Positions 43,786 through 52,996 are shown, counted from the first letter of the stretch. The stretch is 52,996 bases of DNA from Pedobacter nyackensis (GCF_900176505.1 NZ_FWYB01000022.1:1-52996), one strand, 5' to 3'. The notes: generated by a model from the letters alone, not told the origin. Translations and numbers: made by a program.

Positions 43786-44421
43786 ATGACGAATACATGG
43801 AATGATACCTATAAACAAATGTGGGAAGACCGATATGAGGAAATAGAATATGCTTATGGAAAAGCGCCAAATGAGTTTTTTGCTACGCAATTACAAAACC
43901 TGAAGCCGGGATCGATACTAATGCCAGCAGATGGTGAAGGGAGAAATGGGGTATTTGCCGCAAAGTCAGGCTGGAAAGTCAGTTCTTTTGACTTAAGTAA
44001 CGCAGGAAAAACAAAGGCACTGGAACTTGCAGCAGCGCAGCAGGTTGAACTGGATTATAAAGTTGGAGACCTCGAAGTGCTGGAGTATGAACCAGAATCA
44101 TTTGATGCCATTGGATTAATCTACGCACATTTTGCGGCAGACAAAAAATCGATCATCCATCAAAAATTGCAGGAGTATCTCAAGCCAGGAGGTTACATCA
44201 TATTCGAGGCTTTCAGTAAAAATCACATCGCCATGGTGTCGCAGAACCCAAAAGTTGGCGGGCCAAAGGATGTTAATCTACTGTTCTCCCTGCAAGAACT
44301 GGCCAGAGACTTTAAAGGCTATGAGTTTCTGGTTCTCGAGGAAGCCATAATCGATTTAGATGAAGGAAAATATCACATAGGAAAGGGTTCTGTAGTGCGG
44401 TTAGCGGCTAGAAAACCCTAA
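43786..44421 (+). CDS. Class I SAM-dependent methyltransferase
   Basis: The 211-residue protein has a Rossmann-type methyltransferase fold. Motif I is in ILMPADGEGRNGVFAAKSG (about 45-62), the acidic residue after strand 2 is in SSFDLS, and later DAIGLIYAHF and LKPGGYIIFEAF mark strands 4 and 5. It resembles TehB-like and thiopurine-type small methyltransferases. The acceptor is unknown. It follows the AraC gene on the same strand and converges with the gluconate-dehydrogenase-type genes, with 18 bp between stops and no evident terminator. Confidence 0.88.
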   Translation: MTNTWNDTYKQMWEDRYEEIEYAYGKAPNEFFATQLQNLKPGSILMPADGEGRNGVFAAKSGWKVSSFDLSNAGKTKALELAAAQQVELDYKVGDLEVLEYEPESFDAIGLIYAHFAADKKSIIHQKLQEYLKPGGYIIFEAFSKNHIAMVSQNPKVGGPKDVNLLFSLQELARDFKGYEFLVLEEAIIDLDEGKYHIGKGSVVRLAARKP

Positions 44422-44439
44422 TCCAAGATCCAGGGTCAG

Positions 44440-45057
44440 CTACACATCTTCCATTCCATACTGTTTCAAAACATCCGCAGGTACACCTTCCCAGCGGTTT
44501 GGCACATTGCCCATATAACCAATGTCATTCACACCGATTTCTGTGGTATAAAATCCAGAAGCGGTAAGGTTACGCATCAGATTAAAAAATGCGACTCCCT
44601 GTTCCAATCCGGGTTTAACCTTCTCGGGGTAAGCAATGTCATCTACCATCTCGATCTGCTGACTTGCGGAAGCATCTTTAAAGGTTTTTTGAAACCTGTT
44701 TAAACACTGCAGGTCCAACCATTTCAGGCCACCGCGCATAGGCGTTTGATGGGCAGGCATATCTTTAACAATAAACTCGATGAAATCAGGGACCTTAGCT
44801 TCCGATGCGCTGCCAGATTTACCATCCTTGGGGATAATAATATCCGCCAGTACTGTTATTGTAGCCATTTCATGGTCACTAAAAAACTTATAGCTATTTA
44901 ACTCTTTCTCCCGCTCTATTTCAAAATCCTGCCTCCCTGGCTGGGCTTCCTCCACAACTTTTGCTGTTTCCTTTTCTCCCGGTTTGCAGGCTTCAAGAAC
45001 CAGTCCTGCACTAATTGCTGTTAAGCCTATGGCTTTTAACGAATCACGTCTGTTCAT
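44440..45057 (-). CDS. Gluconate 2-dehydrogenase subunit 3 family protein with Tat leader
   Basis: The 205-residue product belongs to the small (gamma, subunit 3) family of membrane-associated FAD dehydrogenases. The N-terminus MNRRDSLKAIGLTAISAGLVLEAC combines a twin-arginine motif with a lipobox-like end (C24), so it is probably exported by Tat and may be lipidated. The body has the family pattern: SDHEMATITVLADIIIPKDG, PDFIEFIVKDMP, GLKWLD and FYTTEIGVNDIGYMGNVPNRWEGVP. It follows the GMC oxidoreductase gene by 16 bp. The large subunit has no signal of its own, so the pair probably crosses the membrane as a folded complex using this leader. Confidence 0.92.
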   Translation of the reverse strand: MNRRDSLKAIGLTAISAGLVLEACKPGEKETAKVVEEAQPGRQDFEIEREKELNSYKFFSDHEMATITVLADIIIPKDGKSGSASEAKVPDFIEFIVKDMPAHQTPMRGGLKWLDLQCLNRFQKTFKDASASQQIEMVDDIAYPEKVKPGLEQGVAFFNLMRNLTASGFYTTEIGVNDIGYMGNVPNRWEGVPADVLKQYGMEDV

Positions 45058-45073
45058 TATAATATTAATTTGA

Positions 45074-46810
45074 TCAGCTAATGTTTAATTTTTCTTTTTG
45101 TTGCAAAATATATTCAGCAGTACGCATAGACAGGGCTAAAATAGTCCATGTTGCATTTTTATCCCCCTGCTGAACAAAAGGACCTGCATCAACTACAAAA
45201 AGATTTTTACAATCGTGTGCCTGGCACCATTTGTTTAAGGCAGATTTTTTGGGGTCATCGCCCATTCTTACTGTACCTACCTCATGAATAATTTTGCCGG
45301 GAGCCTCCAAACCGTAATTGGTTTCTGCACCAGGAGGTTCATCTGCAACAGCCCCCATGGCATGCATAATCTCTTTAAACGTTTCCTGCATGTGTCTGGC
45401 CTGCTTCACTTCCTCTGGCGCCCATTTATAATTGAACCGAAGTACCGGAATACCATATTTATCCACCACATTAGGGTCTATTTCACAGTAATTGCTTTCC
45501 CTGGCAATGGCTGTTCCTCTGCCTGCCATCCAAACACCGGTTCCAAAAAAACGACGATAATCGTCTTTCAAACCAGCACCATATCCACCCGCAGGTTTCA
45601 TCTTTCCATCCTTGCCAGGTACAGCCCCATTTTTCTTTTCCATCCCCCAGCCAAAACCATAACCAGGCATATCGAATCCACCACCATATTCAATATGGTA
45701 ACCACGTGGAAAATCAAGCTTCTTGTTATCCAGCCACCAGGGTGAATAGATGTGTATACTACCTGCACCATCTTCATTATATCTTTTCCGATCTACCAGT
45801 TGTGGTAAATACCCCCCCATACTAGCGCCGGTAGAGTCATGCAGGTACTTACCCACAATACCGCTGCTATTGGCCAAACCATCGGGATGAGCAGTCGACT
45901 TAGAATTAAGCAACAAGCGCGCAGATTCGCAAGCACTTGCACCAAGGATCACGATTTTACCACGAACCTGATACTCCTGCATATCCTTCGTATTTACATA
46001 AGATACTCCAGTAGCCAACCCGCTTTTATCCGTTAAAACTTCCCTAACCATTGCATTGGTAATTACAGTCAGGTTTCCTGTATTAACTGCAGGTATAACC
46101 AGGCATGACGAAGAAGAAAAATCGGCGTATACCTTACACGAGCGGCCACATTGTCCGCAATAAAAACAAGGTGCACGGTCTTTATTATTAGGTAAAGCCT
46201 CCGTCAATACAGAGCCTCTACCCGGTATTACTTTAACACCAACTTTTTGAGCGGCCTTTTTAATAAAAAGCTCGTTAAGTCTTGGCTTAGGTGGTGCCAT
46301 GAAAATACCATCAGGTTCACTTTCTATCCCTTCTACAGTACCGTACAGACCGATCATCCGGTCAACCTTATCATAAAATGGCTTTAACTCCTGATAGGTA
46401 AATGGCCAGTCATCCGTAAGTCCGTCTTTCGGTTTAAAATCGTCTGGTCCCATTCTTAAAGAAATACGTCCCCAGTGGTTGGTACGGCCACCTAGCATTC
46501 GAGACCGAAACCATGCAAATTCAGAATTATTCTTTTGGGTATAAGGCTCTCCCTCTAGTTCCCAGCCTCCATAAGAGCCATCGAAATCGCCAAATGGACG
46601 CGTAGTACCTGCACCTCTTCTGGGCGATTCCCAGGGCCATTTTAATTGCTGAGAATCTATGCGGGGATCAAAATAAGCACCCGCTTCGAGCATTAAAACC
46701 TTCAGACCTGCATTAGCAAGTACGTACCCGGCCATCCCTCCTCCGGCACCAGAGCCTACTACAATGGCATCATATTCGATGCCCGATTTTTTGATTTCGA
46801 ATTGGTTCAT
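45074..46810 (-). CDS. GMC-family FAD oxidoreductase, catalytic subunit
   Basis: The 578-residue flavoprotein has the dinucleotide-binding AIVVGSGAGGGMAGYVLANAG motif (Gly at about 19-25) with E42 closing the fold. The GMC C-terminal motif HEVGTVRMGDDPKKSALN...FVVDAGPFVQQGDKNATWTILALSMRTAEYI is complete. A Cys group C215-x2-C218-x2-C221-x3-C225 (APCFYCGQCGRSCK) could bind an Fe-S cluster like that reported for the related bacterial FAD glucose dehydrogenase. With the subunit 3 partner it should form a periplasmic sugar or polyol dehydrogenase, such as a gluconate-, glucose- or glucoside-3-dehydrogenase type. No cytochrome c subunit is visible downstream, so the electron acceptor is unknown. 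Substrate not determined. Confidence 0.9.
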   Translation of the reverse strand: MNQFEIKKSGIEYDAIVVGSGAGGGMAGYVLANAGLKVLMLEAGAYFDPRIDSQQLKWPWESPRRGAGTTRPFGDFDGSYGGWELEGEPYTQKNNSEFAWFRSRMLGGRTNHWGRISLRMGPDDFKPKDGLTDDWPFTYQELKPFYDKVDRMIGLYGTVEGIESEPDGIFMAPPKPRLNELFIKKAAQKVGVKVIPGRGSVLTEALPNNKDRAPCFYCGQCGRSCKVYADFSSSSCLVIPAVNTGNLTVITNAMVREVLTDKSGLATGVSYVNTKDMQEYQVRGKIVILGASACESARLLLNSKSTAHPDGLANSSGIVGKYLHDSTGASMGGYLPQLVDRKRYNEDGAGSIHIYSPWWLDNKKLDFPRGYHIEYGGGFDMPGYGFGWGMEKKNGAVPGKDGKMKPAGGYGAGLKDDYRRFFGTGVWMAGRGTAIARESNYCEIDPNVVDKYGIPVLRFNYKWAPEEVKQARHMQETFKEIMHAMGAVADEPPGAETNYGLEAPGKIIHEVGTVRMGDDPKKSALNKWCQAHDCKNLFVVDAGPFVQQGDKNATWTILALSMRTAEYILQQKEKLNIS

Positions 46811-47159
46811 TTATAATTTGGTTCATTAATTTGGGTTGATTACATCGTATGCTATACCAGGTGTATAGATACGACACAAAATGACAAGTAATATACAAGA
46901 TTTTATTTTCAAATTTTGAAAAACAGGCTTGAGATTAACCATTTTTTATTAGGCTTCTGGACCCTGCGAAACAGTGTCTCTATCCAGAATTTCAGGAAAT
47001 CACCTTTCATGTAGCTGTGGGTATCAAAAAAAATCTGTCAGAAACTTATATAACCATAAATTAAAATATAAATCTTCATTGTTCTCCTAAAGAAATATAG
47101 TAACTTGGGATAAGGTTAATCACCTTGCCCTTATAATCAAACCTATTATCTTATCAGCT
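46811..47159. other. Divergent promoter region without a gene
   Basis: This 349-bp stretch separates the GMC oxidoreductase (-) and the right-hand giant protein (+), so it must carry both promoters. A short TCTGGA / TCCAGA inverted repeat flanks the bases around 46985. I see no convincing -33/-7 pair, terminator or RNA gene. Confidence 0.4.
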
Positions 47160-50100
47160 ATGTTAAGATTGCTCGCTTTATTCCTATTTATTATCCTGTT
47201 TAATACATCAGGATCAGGACAAACAGTAATAAATGTTGATTTAACCGCTTCTCCTAACATTACTAAAACTTACACTGGATACCCTAGGTCAGGAACAAAT
47301 TGTGGCGATAGTGATTGTATCGTTTTTAACATCACACTTAATCCTGGTACCGATTTGGTTAGTTTTAGTCCCGACCAAGTTACAGGATCCAGTTTTTACA
47401 CAATTGATTGTGGTGCACTAACCCCCGTTGGTACTCCGGCTTGTATCAGTGGAAAAACACAAGTCAGCTTATCCTTTTGTAAACCGGGGGGTAACACCAA
47501 TATAGTGTATACAATAACAGCTTCAACTTCGGTATCAGCATCTGCCGATCTTATTGTCAGGACGGGATGTTCCGCTCCACTGAGTGTAGTTGGTGTAGAT
47601 CCTGCCACAGTCACCTGGACATCGATATACCCTGGTACCCAAGGTGCCTATAATTCCTTCTTAAGTTGTCAATCCGGTTGTACAACAACTACATTTACTG
47701 CAGGACCAACAGCCCCTGCTTATATAGATTACAAGGTTAGTGGAACAGTATCTACCTGCCCAAACCTACGATCGGATATCGTAAGAGTTTACGTTGTACC
47801 CGGCATGCAAGTTGCTTTTAATCCCGGAAATACGGTAATATGTAGCGGAACTGCTACAACACTCTCAACCTCGGTAACAGGCGGTAATCCCCCTTATAGC
47901 TATTCCTGGACGAGAGACGGAGCACCTTTATCTAATACCGCTTCATCTATAAGCACAACTGATATTGGAACTTATGTTGTGACTGTTTCCGACAATACGA
48001 ATTGTGCACCAGTACCTCAATCTATCGTAGTGTCAGCTGCAGCAACTCCTGACGCGCCAACAGCAAGCGGCAGCACAATTTGCAGCGGCAGTGCGGCAAC
48101 ACTCAGCGCTACAGCCCCTGGTGGTACTTACCAATGGTATGACGCAGCAACAGGCGGAAACTTGTTGAGCAGCAATGCAATCTACACTACGCCGGCACTT
48201 ACTTCAAGTAAAACCTATTACGTGCAAACCATCGTGAATGGATGCACAAGTCCCAGGACCGCGGTTAATGTTGTTGTTAACCCCATACCAGCTGCACCAA
48301 CTGTGGCTGCTATTACCATATGTAGTGACAATGCCGGAGTACTGACCGCAACAGCCCCAGGTGGTAATTATGAATGGTATAGTGCCCCATCTGGTGGAAT
48401 ACCTTTAGCTAGTGGCAGCCCCTTTACTACACCGGCATTAACAACTACAACAACCTATTACGTTCAGACCACTGTAAATGGCTGTACCAGTCCCCGAACT
48501 GCTGTAACAGTAACGGTTAATCCTACCCCAATTGCCCCAACAGCGTCAAACTCAACGATCTGTAATGGTACATCCACTACATTAATGGCAACCGCCCCAG
48601 GTGGAAACTATGAGTGGTATGATGTTGCGTCCGGAGGAGTTCCATTAATAAGTAGCAGTACATTTACCACGCCTGCCTTAACAGCAACAACCATTTATTA
48701 TGTCCAAACTACGGTTAATGGTTGTCCGAGTGCCCGTACAGCTGTCACTGTAACCGTTAATGCAATTCCGGTTCCTCCATCAGTATTAGGAGCCACTATT
48801 TGTAGCGGCAGCTCCACTACATTAACTGCAACTGCCCCAGATGGAATTTTCCAATGGTATAGTGCTCCAACAGGCGGAACACTTCTGGGCACTGGTCCCA
48901 CCTATACTACACCAGCATTAACCGGAAGTGCAAATTATTATGTGCAAACCAATGTTAATGGATGCATAAGTGCCAGAACCGCCGTAAATGTTATGGTTAA
49001 CCCGATACCGTCCGCACCAACTGCGGCAGACATTACGATATGTAGCGGTAATGCTACAGTGCTGACTGCAACAGCTCCGGGTGGAAATTACGAATGGTAC
49101 ACTGCCCCATCCGGCGGATCACTTTTAAGTAGTAATGATACTTTTACTACACCTGCATTATTAACTACAACTACCTATTATATTCAAACCACTGTAAATG
49201 GGTGTACCAGCCCCCGCACGGCTGTTACGGTTACAGTAAACCCGACTCCAGTTGCTCCAACTGCTATAAATCCCACAATCTGCAGTGGCACATCCACTAT
49301 TTTAGTCGCAACTGCCCCTGGAGGAAGTTACAAATGGTATGATGCTCCAGTCGCAGGGAATCTTCTTGCATCGAATGCAAATTATACAACGCCAATATTA
49401 TCTACAACCACAACCTACTATGTTGAAACAACGGTTAATGGTTGTACGAGTGCCCGCACAGCTGTAACTGTAACAGTGAATCCCCTTCCTGCTGCACCAA
49501 CAGCTTTAGGAGGAACAATATGCAGCGGCAACACTCTGATTTTAACAGCAACAGCGCCAGGAGGGACATACCGGTGGTACACAATGGCTGGAGCATTACT
49601 GGCCTCTACAGCATCCTACACCACGCCTGTATTAACTGCAACCACGACATATCGCGTTCAAGCAATATCTGCTGAAGGATGTCCAGGCCCCTATACATCT
49701 GTTACAGTAACCGTTATCCCCGAAGAAAATGCAGATTTTCATTATACATCCGGTACTTTCTGTAAAACGGGTTCCAATCCAACACCAACGGTTGTAAATC
49801 CTGGAGGAACTTTTACGAGTACTCCTGGGCTCACGATAAATGCTTCAACTGGCGAAATTAACTTAGCCACCAGTGCAGTTGGAACTTACACCATTACTTT
49901 CTCAACAAATACAACCTGTGTTTATAGCAGCAGTACAGAAATAACTGTTACAGAGGCTCCAGATGCCTCATTTACTTATACCAGTCCTTATTGCCAGAAT
50001 CAAACCGGCCAGGCACTTCCTGACTTTCCTTTAGGTGCCAGTGCAGGAATCTTTAGTTCAGAGACTGGATTAGTATTCATCAACAACACTACCGGTGAAA

Positions 50101-52996
50101 TTGACCTTCAATTGAGTACTCCTGGAACCTACGAAATTACCAATACAATTGCCGCTTTAGGTGGTTGTTCTGAAGCAACGGCTACTTACACCATAACAAT
50201 AAATCCAACTCCAACGGTAACCAGCTCCTCAAGTTCTTCTGTTTGCAATAAAACCCTTAAAAACTATAACATTGAAAGCAATCTGAGTGGAACCACATTT
50301 ACCTGGACCAGGGCAACCATACCCGGTATCAGCAACCCGGAAGTTATTGCACAAATAGGAAATACCATTACAGAAACATTGGATAATACAACTTCAGATC
50401 CGATAGAAGTTGAATATAAAATCATCCCTTCATTAAATGGTTGTAACGGGCCGACGTTTGCCTATACGCTAACAGTAAACCCAACACCAACGGTTACCAG
50501 TCCTTCAAGTAATACACTTTGCAACAACACTATACAAAATTATGATATCACCAGCAATGTGAGCGGAACAACTTTTACCTGGAGCAGAGCGGAAGTTACA
50601 GGTATCAGCAACCCGCTGGTTAGTGGCCAAACCGGGAATAACATTACAGAAACGTTGGTGAATGAAACCTCTGATCCTGTGGAAGTGGTTTATGAAATTA
50701 CCCCTTTTGCTAATGATTGTACTGGCCCCGTATTTATGTATAAGGTAATGGTAAACCCTACGCCTAAAATTACAAGCTTAGAAAATGCCTCGATTTGTAA
50801 TAACACCCCTCAGAGTTACCCCATTACCAGCGATGTTACCGGTGTAACTTTTACCTGGAGCAGGGTTGCAGTTGCAGGAATCAATAACCCTACTGTTGCA
50901 CAATCCAGCAATTCAATTACAGAAACACTTGTAAATACAACCTCGGCTCCAATTGTTGTGGTATACAAAATTTCTGCTTCATTAGGCGGTTGTGAGGGGC
51001 CAATTTTCACCTATACATTATCCGTTAATCCAACACCAACGGTTACCAGTCCTTCAAGTAATACACTTTGCAACAACACTATCCAAAATTATGATATCAC
51101 TAGCAATGTAAGCAATACTACCTTTAAATGGAGCAGAGCGGAAGTTACAGGAATAAGCAATCCGCCAGTACTACCCCAATCAGGAAGCTCCATTACAGAA
51201 ACACTGGAGAATACAACTTCAGCTCCTGTAAATGTGGTGTATGAAATCATTCCTTCATTAAATGGATGTGATGGGCCAATGTTTACTTATACGCTAACAG
51301 TAAACCCAACACCAACGGTTACCAGTCCTGATGCAGCGGTTATCTGTAACAACACTGCACAAAACTATACCATTACAAGTGATGTCATTGGGACAACTTT
51401 TACCTGGAACAGAGCAACAGTTCCAGGCATCAGCAATGCAGCAGTCAGCAACCAAACCGGCCCGATTTCGGAGTCATTAATCAATACAACAAACGCACCT
51501 ATTGATGTTGAGTATGTAATTTATCCCTCAGCATATGGATGTGATGGCCCAGTATTTACTTATAAGCTAAGTGTAAGTCCGACTCCAACGGTTACCAGCC
51601 TTGCTACAGCAATTATTTGCAACAAAATAGCTCAAGATTACACCATCACAAGTGATGTCAGCGGAACAACTTTTACCTGGAGCAGAGCAGCAGTTATAGG
51701 GATCAATAACCCTACTGTTGCACAATCCGGCACTTCAATTACAGAAACATTGGAGAATACAACCTCAGCTCCTGTAAATGTTGAATATAAAATCATTCCT
51801 TCATTAAATGGTTGTAACGGGCCAACGTTTACCTATATGCTAACAGTAAACCCAACACCAACGGTAACCAGTCCTTCAAATAATACACTTTGCAACAACA
51901 CTATTCAAAATTATGATATAACCAGCAATGTCAGCGGAACAACTTTTACCTGGAGCAGAGCCGAAGTTACAGGTATCAGCAACCCGCTGGTTAGTGCACA
52001 AACCGGAAATAACATTACAGAAACATTGGAGAATACGACTGCAGCTCCTGTCGAAGTGGTTTATGAAATTACCCCTTTTGCTAATGATTGTACTGGCCCC
52101 ATATTCACGTATAAGGTAATAGTAAACCCTACGGCTAAGATTACAAGCTTAGCAAATGCCTCGATTTGCAATAACACCCCTCAGAATTACCCCATTACCA
52201 GCGATGTTACTGGTGCAATTTTTACCTGGAGCAGAGTTGCAGTTGTTGGAATTGACAACCCTTCCGTTGTTGCACAATCCGCCAACACAATTACAGAAAC
52301 TCTTGTAAATACAACCTCGGATCCAATTGATGTGGTATACAAAATTTCCGCTTCATTAAGTGGTTGTGAGGGACCGATTTTCACCTATACATTAACCGTT
52401 AATCCAACACCAACGGTTACCAGTCCTTCAAGTAATATACTTTGCAACAACACGATCCAAAATTACATCATCACCAGTGATGTCAGCGGAACAACTTTTA
52501 CCTGGAGCAGAGCGGAAGTTACAGGCATCAGCAATGCAGGAGTCAGCAACCAAACCGGGAATTCTATTACAGAAACATTGGAGAATACCACCTCAGCCCC
52601 TATAAATGTTGTGTATGAAATCATTCCTTCATTAAATGGATGTAATGGCCCAATGTTTACTTATACGCTAACAGTAAACCCAACTCCAACGGTTACCAGC
52701 CCTGCTACTGCAATTACTTGCGACAATACACCCCAAAGTTATGCCATCACCAGTAATGTCAGCGGAACAACTTTTACCTGGAGCAGAGTAGCTGTTACAG
52801 GCATCAGCAACCCGACAGCTAATCCCCAAACCGGAAATTCCATTACAGAAACTTTGAAGAATACAACTTCAGCTCCAATAGTGGTAATCTATGAAATTGT
52901 CCCATCTGCAAACAGCTGTAGTGGACCAACATTTATTTATGAAGTAACCGTTAATCCAACGCCAACGGTTACCAGCCCTGCTACTGCAATTACTTG
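47160..52996 (+). CDS. Giant secreted Ig-like/PKD-like repeat protein, N-terminal part (C-terminus off the right edge)
   Basis: The frame opens at ATG 47160 and has no stop to the end of the window, giving 1945 visible residues. It starts with a signal peptide (LRLLALFLFIILFNTSGSGQ, cleavage near residue 21). Residues of about 22-215 are a unique N-terminal region, about 215-300 a first Ig-like module, and about 300-860 seven 80-residue Ig-like modules (CSG start, GGTYQWYDA core, TYYVQTTVNGC end). Two longer modules follow to about 1013, then ten complete 91-92-residue PKD-like modules (NPTPTVTS...CNN...FTWSRA...EIIPSLNGC). The architecture fits giant adhesins exported by the type IX system, whose C-terminal domain would lie beyond the window. 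Function inferred: surface adhesion or gliding-type matrix. Confidence 0.9.
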   Translation, partial: MLRLLALFLFIILFNTSGSGQTVINVDLTASPNITKTYTGYPRSGTNCGDSDCIVFNITLNPGTDLVSFSPDQVTGSSFYTIDCGALTPVGTPACISGKTQVSLSFCKPGGNTNIVYTITASTSVSASADLIVRTGCSAPLSVVGVDPATVTWTSIYPGTQGAYNSFLSCQSGCTTTTFTAGPTAPAYIDYKVSGTVSTCPNLRSDIVRVYVVPGMQVAFNPGNTVICSGTATTLSTSVTGGNPPYSYSWTRDGAPLSNTASSISTTDIGTYVVTVSDNTNCAPVPQSIVVSAAATPDAPTASGSTICSGSAATLSATAPGGTYQWYDAATGGNLLSSNAIYTTPALTSSKTYYVQTIVNGCTSPRTAVNVVVNPIPAAPTVAAITICSDNAGVLTATAPGGNYEWYSAPSGGIPLASGSPFTTPALTTTTTYYVQTTVNGCTSPRTAVTVTVNPTPIAPTASNSTICNGTSTTLMATAPGGNYEWYDVASGGVPLISSSTFTTPALTATTIYYVQTTVNGCPSARTAVTVTVNAIPVPPSVLGATICSGSSTTLTATAPDGIFQWYSAPTGGTLLGTGPTYTTPALTGSANYYVQTNVNGCISARTAVNVMVNPIPSAPTAADITICSGNATVLTATAPGGNYEWYTAPSGGSLLSSNDTFTTPALLTTTTYYIQTTVNGCTSPRTAVTVTVNPTPVAPTAINPTICSGTSTILVATAPGGSYKWYDAPVAGNLLASNANYTTPILSTTTTYYVETTVNGCTSARTAVTVTVNPLPAAPTALGGTICSGNTLILTATAPGGTYRWYTMAGALLASTASYTTPVLTATTTYRVQAISAEGCPGPYTSVTVTVIPEENADFHYTSGTFCKTGSNPTPTVVNPGGTFTSTPGLTINASTGEINLATSAVGTYTITFSTNTTCVYSSSTEITVTEAPDASFTYTSPYCQNQTGQALPDFPLGASAGIFSSETGLVFINNTTGEIDLQLSTPGTYEITNTIAALGGCSEATATYTITINPTPTVTSSSSSSVCNKTLKNYNIESNLSGTTFTWTRATIPGISNPEVIAQIGNTITETLDNTTSDPIEVEYKIIPSLNGCNGPTFAYTLTVNPTPTVTSPSSNTLCNNTIQNYDITSNVSGTTFTWSRAEVTGISNPLVSGQTGNNITETLVNETSDPVEVVYEITPFANDCTGPVFMYKVMVNPTPKITSLENASICNNTPQSYPITSDVTGVTFTWSRVAVAGINNPTVAQSSNSITETLVNTTSAPIVVVYKISASLGGCEGPIFTYTLSVNPTPTVTSPSSNTLCNNTIQNYDITSNVSNTTFKWSRAEVTGISNPPVLPQSGSSITETLENTTSAPVNVVYEIIPSLNGCDGPMFTYTLTVNPTPTVTSPDAAVICNNTAQNYTITSDVIGTTFTWNRATVPGISNAAVSNQTGPISESLINTTNAPIDVEYVIYPSAYGCDGPVFTYKLSVSPTPTVTSLATAIICNKIAQDYTITSDVSGTTFTWSRAAVIGINNPTVAQSGTSITETLENTTSAPVNVEYKIIPSLNGCNGPTFTYMLTVNPTPTVTSPSNNTLCNNTIQNYDITSNVSGTTFTWSRAEVTGISNPLVSAQTGNNITETLENTTAAPVEVVYEITPFANDCTGPIFTYKVIVNPTAKITSLANASICNNTPQNYPITSDVTGAIFTWSRVAVVGIDNPSVVAQSANTITETLVNTTSDPIDVVYKISASLSGCEGPIFTYTLTVNPTPTVTSPSSNILCNNTIQNYIITSDVSGTTFTWSRAEVTGISNAGVSNQTGNSITETLENTTSAPINVVYEIIPSLNGCNGPMFTYTLTVNPTPTVTSPATAITCDNTPQSYAITSNVSGTTFTWSRVAVTGISNPTANPQTGNSITETLKNTTSAPIVVIYEIVPSANSCSGPTFIYEVTVNPTPTVTSPATAIT
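48061..49740 (+). repeat. Seven tandem Ig-like units of exactly 240 bp
   Basis: Unit boundaries at 48061, 48301, 48541, 48781, 49021, 49261 and 49501 are spaced by exactly 240 bp with no indel, each encoding 80 residues. Units 1-3 resemble units 4-6 in order, so a 720-bp block seems to have been duplicated, and unit 7 opens like unit 4. Confidence 0.9.
50202..52996 (+). repeat. Tandem PKD-like units of 273-276 bp
   Basis: Repeat starts (first codon of the N-P-T-P linker) fall at 50202, 50478, 50754, 51027, 51303, 51576, 51849, 52125, 52401, 52677 and 52953; the last is cut by the window edge. Each unit encodes 91 or 92 residues. Units 2-4 (50478-51302) match units 7-9 (51849-52676) much better than their neighbours, giving a five-unit block period of 1371-1374 bp. 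Confidence 0.9.

Noticed and set aside
50816..52384. Two similar minus-strand frames (50816-51010 and 52187-52384)
   Set aside because: Their similarity merely mirrors the higher-order duplication of the PKD-like units on the plus strand.
48061..52996. Regular tandem repeats as a possible CRISPR array
   Set aside because: Units are 240-276 bp, coding throughout, with no short repeat/spacer alternation and no cas genes.

Overview
The window looks like a chromosomal segment of a Bacteroidota bacterium, most likely Sphingobacteriaceae and close to Pedobacter. The evidence is moderate-to-low GC, three SusC/SusD outer-membrane uptake pairs, two ECF sigma/FecR anti-sigma pairs, DUF4369-TlpA proteins, giant Ig/PKD-repeat surface proteins, and promoters that resemble the Bacteroidetes TTTG / TAnnTTTG pattern. 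The assignment to genus is inference. I see no tRNA, rRNA, CRISPR array, insertion sequence or phage gene.

Layout. (1) 1-4037 (-) is the N-terminal 1345 residues of a giant secreted Ig-repeat protein that runs off the left edge. (2) 4577-5538 (+) holds a DinB-like protein and a PhnB-like VOC protein, closed by a strong hairpin terminator. (3) 5596-15716 (-) is polysaccharide-utilisation locus A: GH35 beta-galactosidase, a six-hairpin glycosidase-like protein, a GntR regulator with a LacI-like sensor domain, SusD and SusC. A pentanucleotide tandem repeat lies in the predicted susC leader. (4) 16024-24200 (-) is locus B: ECF sigma, FecR, SusC, SusD and a Tat-exported metallophosphoesterase. (5) 24477-27432 (-) holds two Cys-type sulfatases, separated by one base. 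(6) 27542-37173 (-) is locus C: ECF sigma, FecR, SusC, SusD, TlpA-like, a stand-alone DsbD-alpha-like domain and a second TlpA-like protein. It has no glycosidase but carries a thiol-redox set.

(7) 37266-39396 (-) holds an MpaB/Lcp-like oxygenase, a small lipoprotein and a VOC protein. (8) 39491-42702 is an ergothioneine-type cluster: egtB and egtD (-) facing a class V aminotransferase-fold PLP enzyme (+). (9) 42811-44421 (+) holds an AraC regulator and a methyltransferase. (10) 44440-46810 (-) is a GMC oxidoreductase with its Tat-leader gluconate-2-dehydrogenase subunit 3 partner. (11) 47160-52996 (+) is the first 1945 residues of a second giant surface protein, with seven Ig-like repeats of exactly 240 bp and at least ten PKD-like repeats of 273-276 bp. 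It runs off the right edge.

How they work together. SusC/SusD pairs import oligomers through the outer membrane, and exported hydrolases and sulfatases trim them. Locus A is probably controlled by its GntR sensor and loci B and C by trans-envelope ECF/FecR signalling. The most interesting unlabelled structure is in both fecR-susC gaps. Each contains a strong terminator-type hairpin plus T-run on the strand opposite to every neighbouring gene, with a plausible promoter upstream. This predicts short RNAs, divergent from and just upstream of susC, resembling the DonS-type cis-encoded RNAs of Bacteroides polysaccharide loci.
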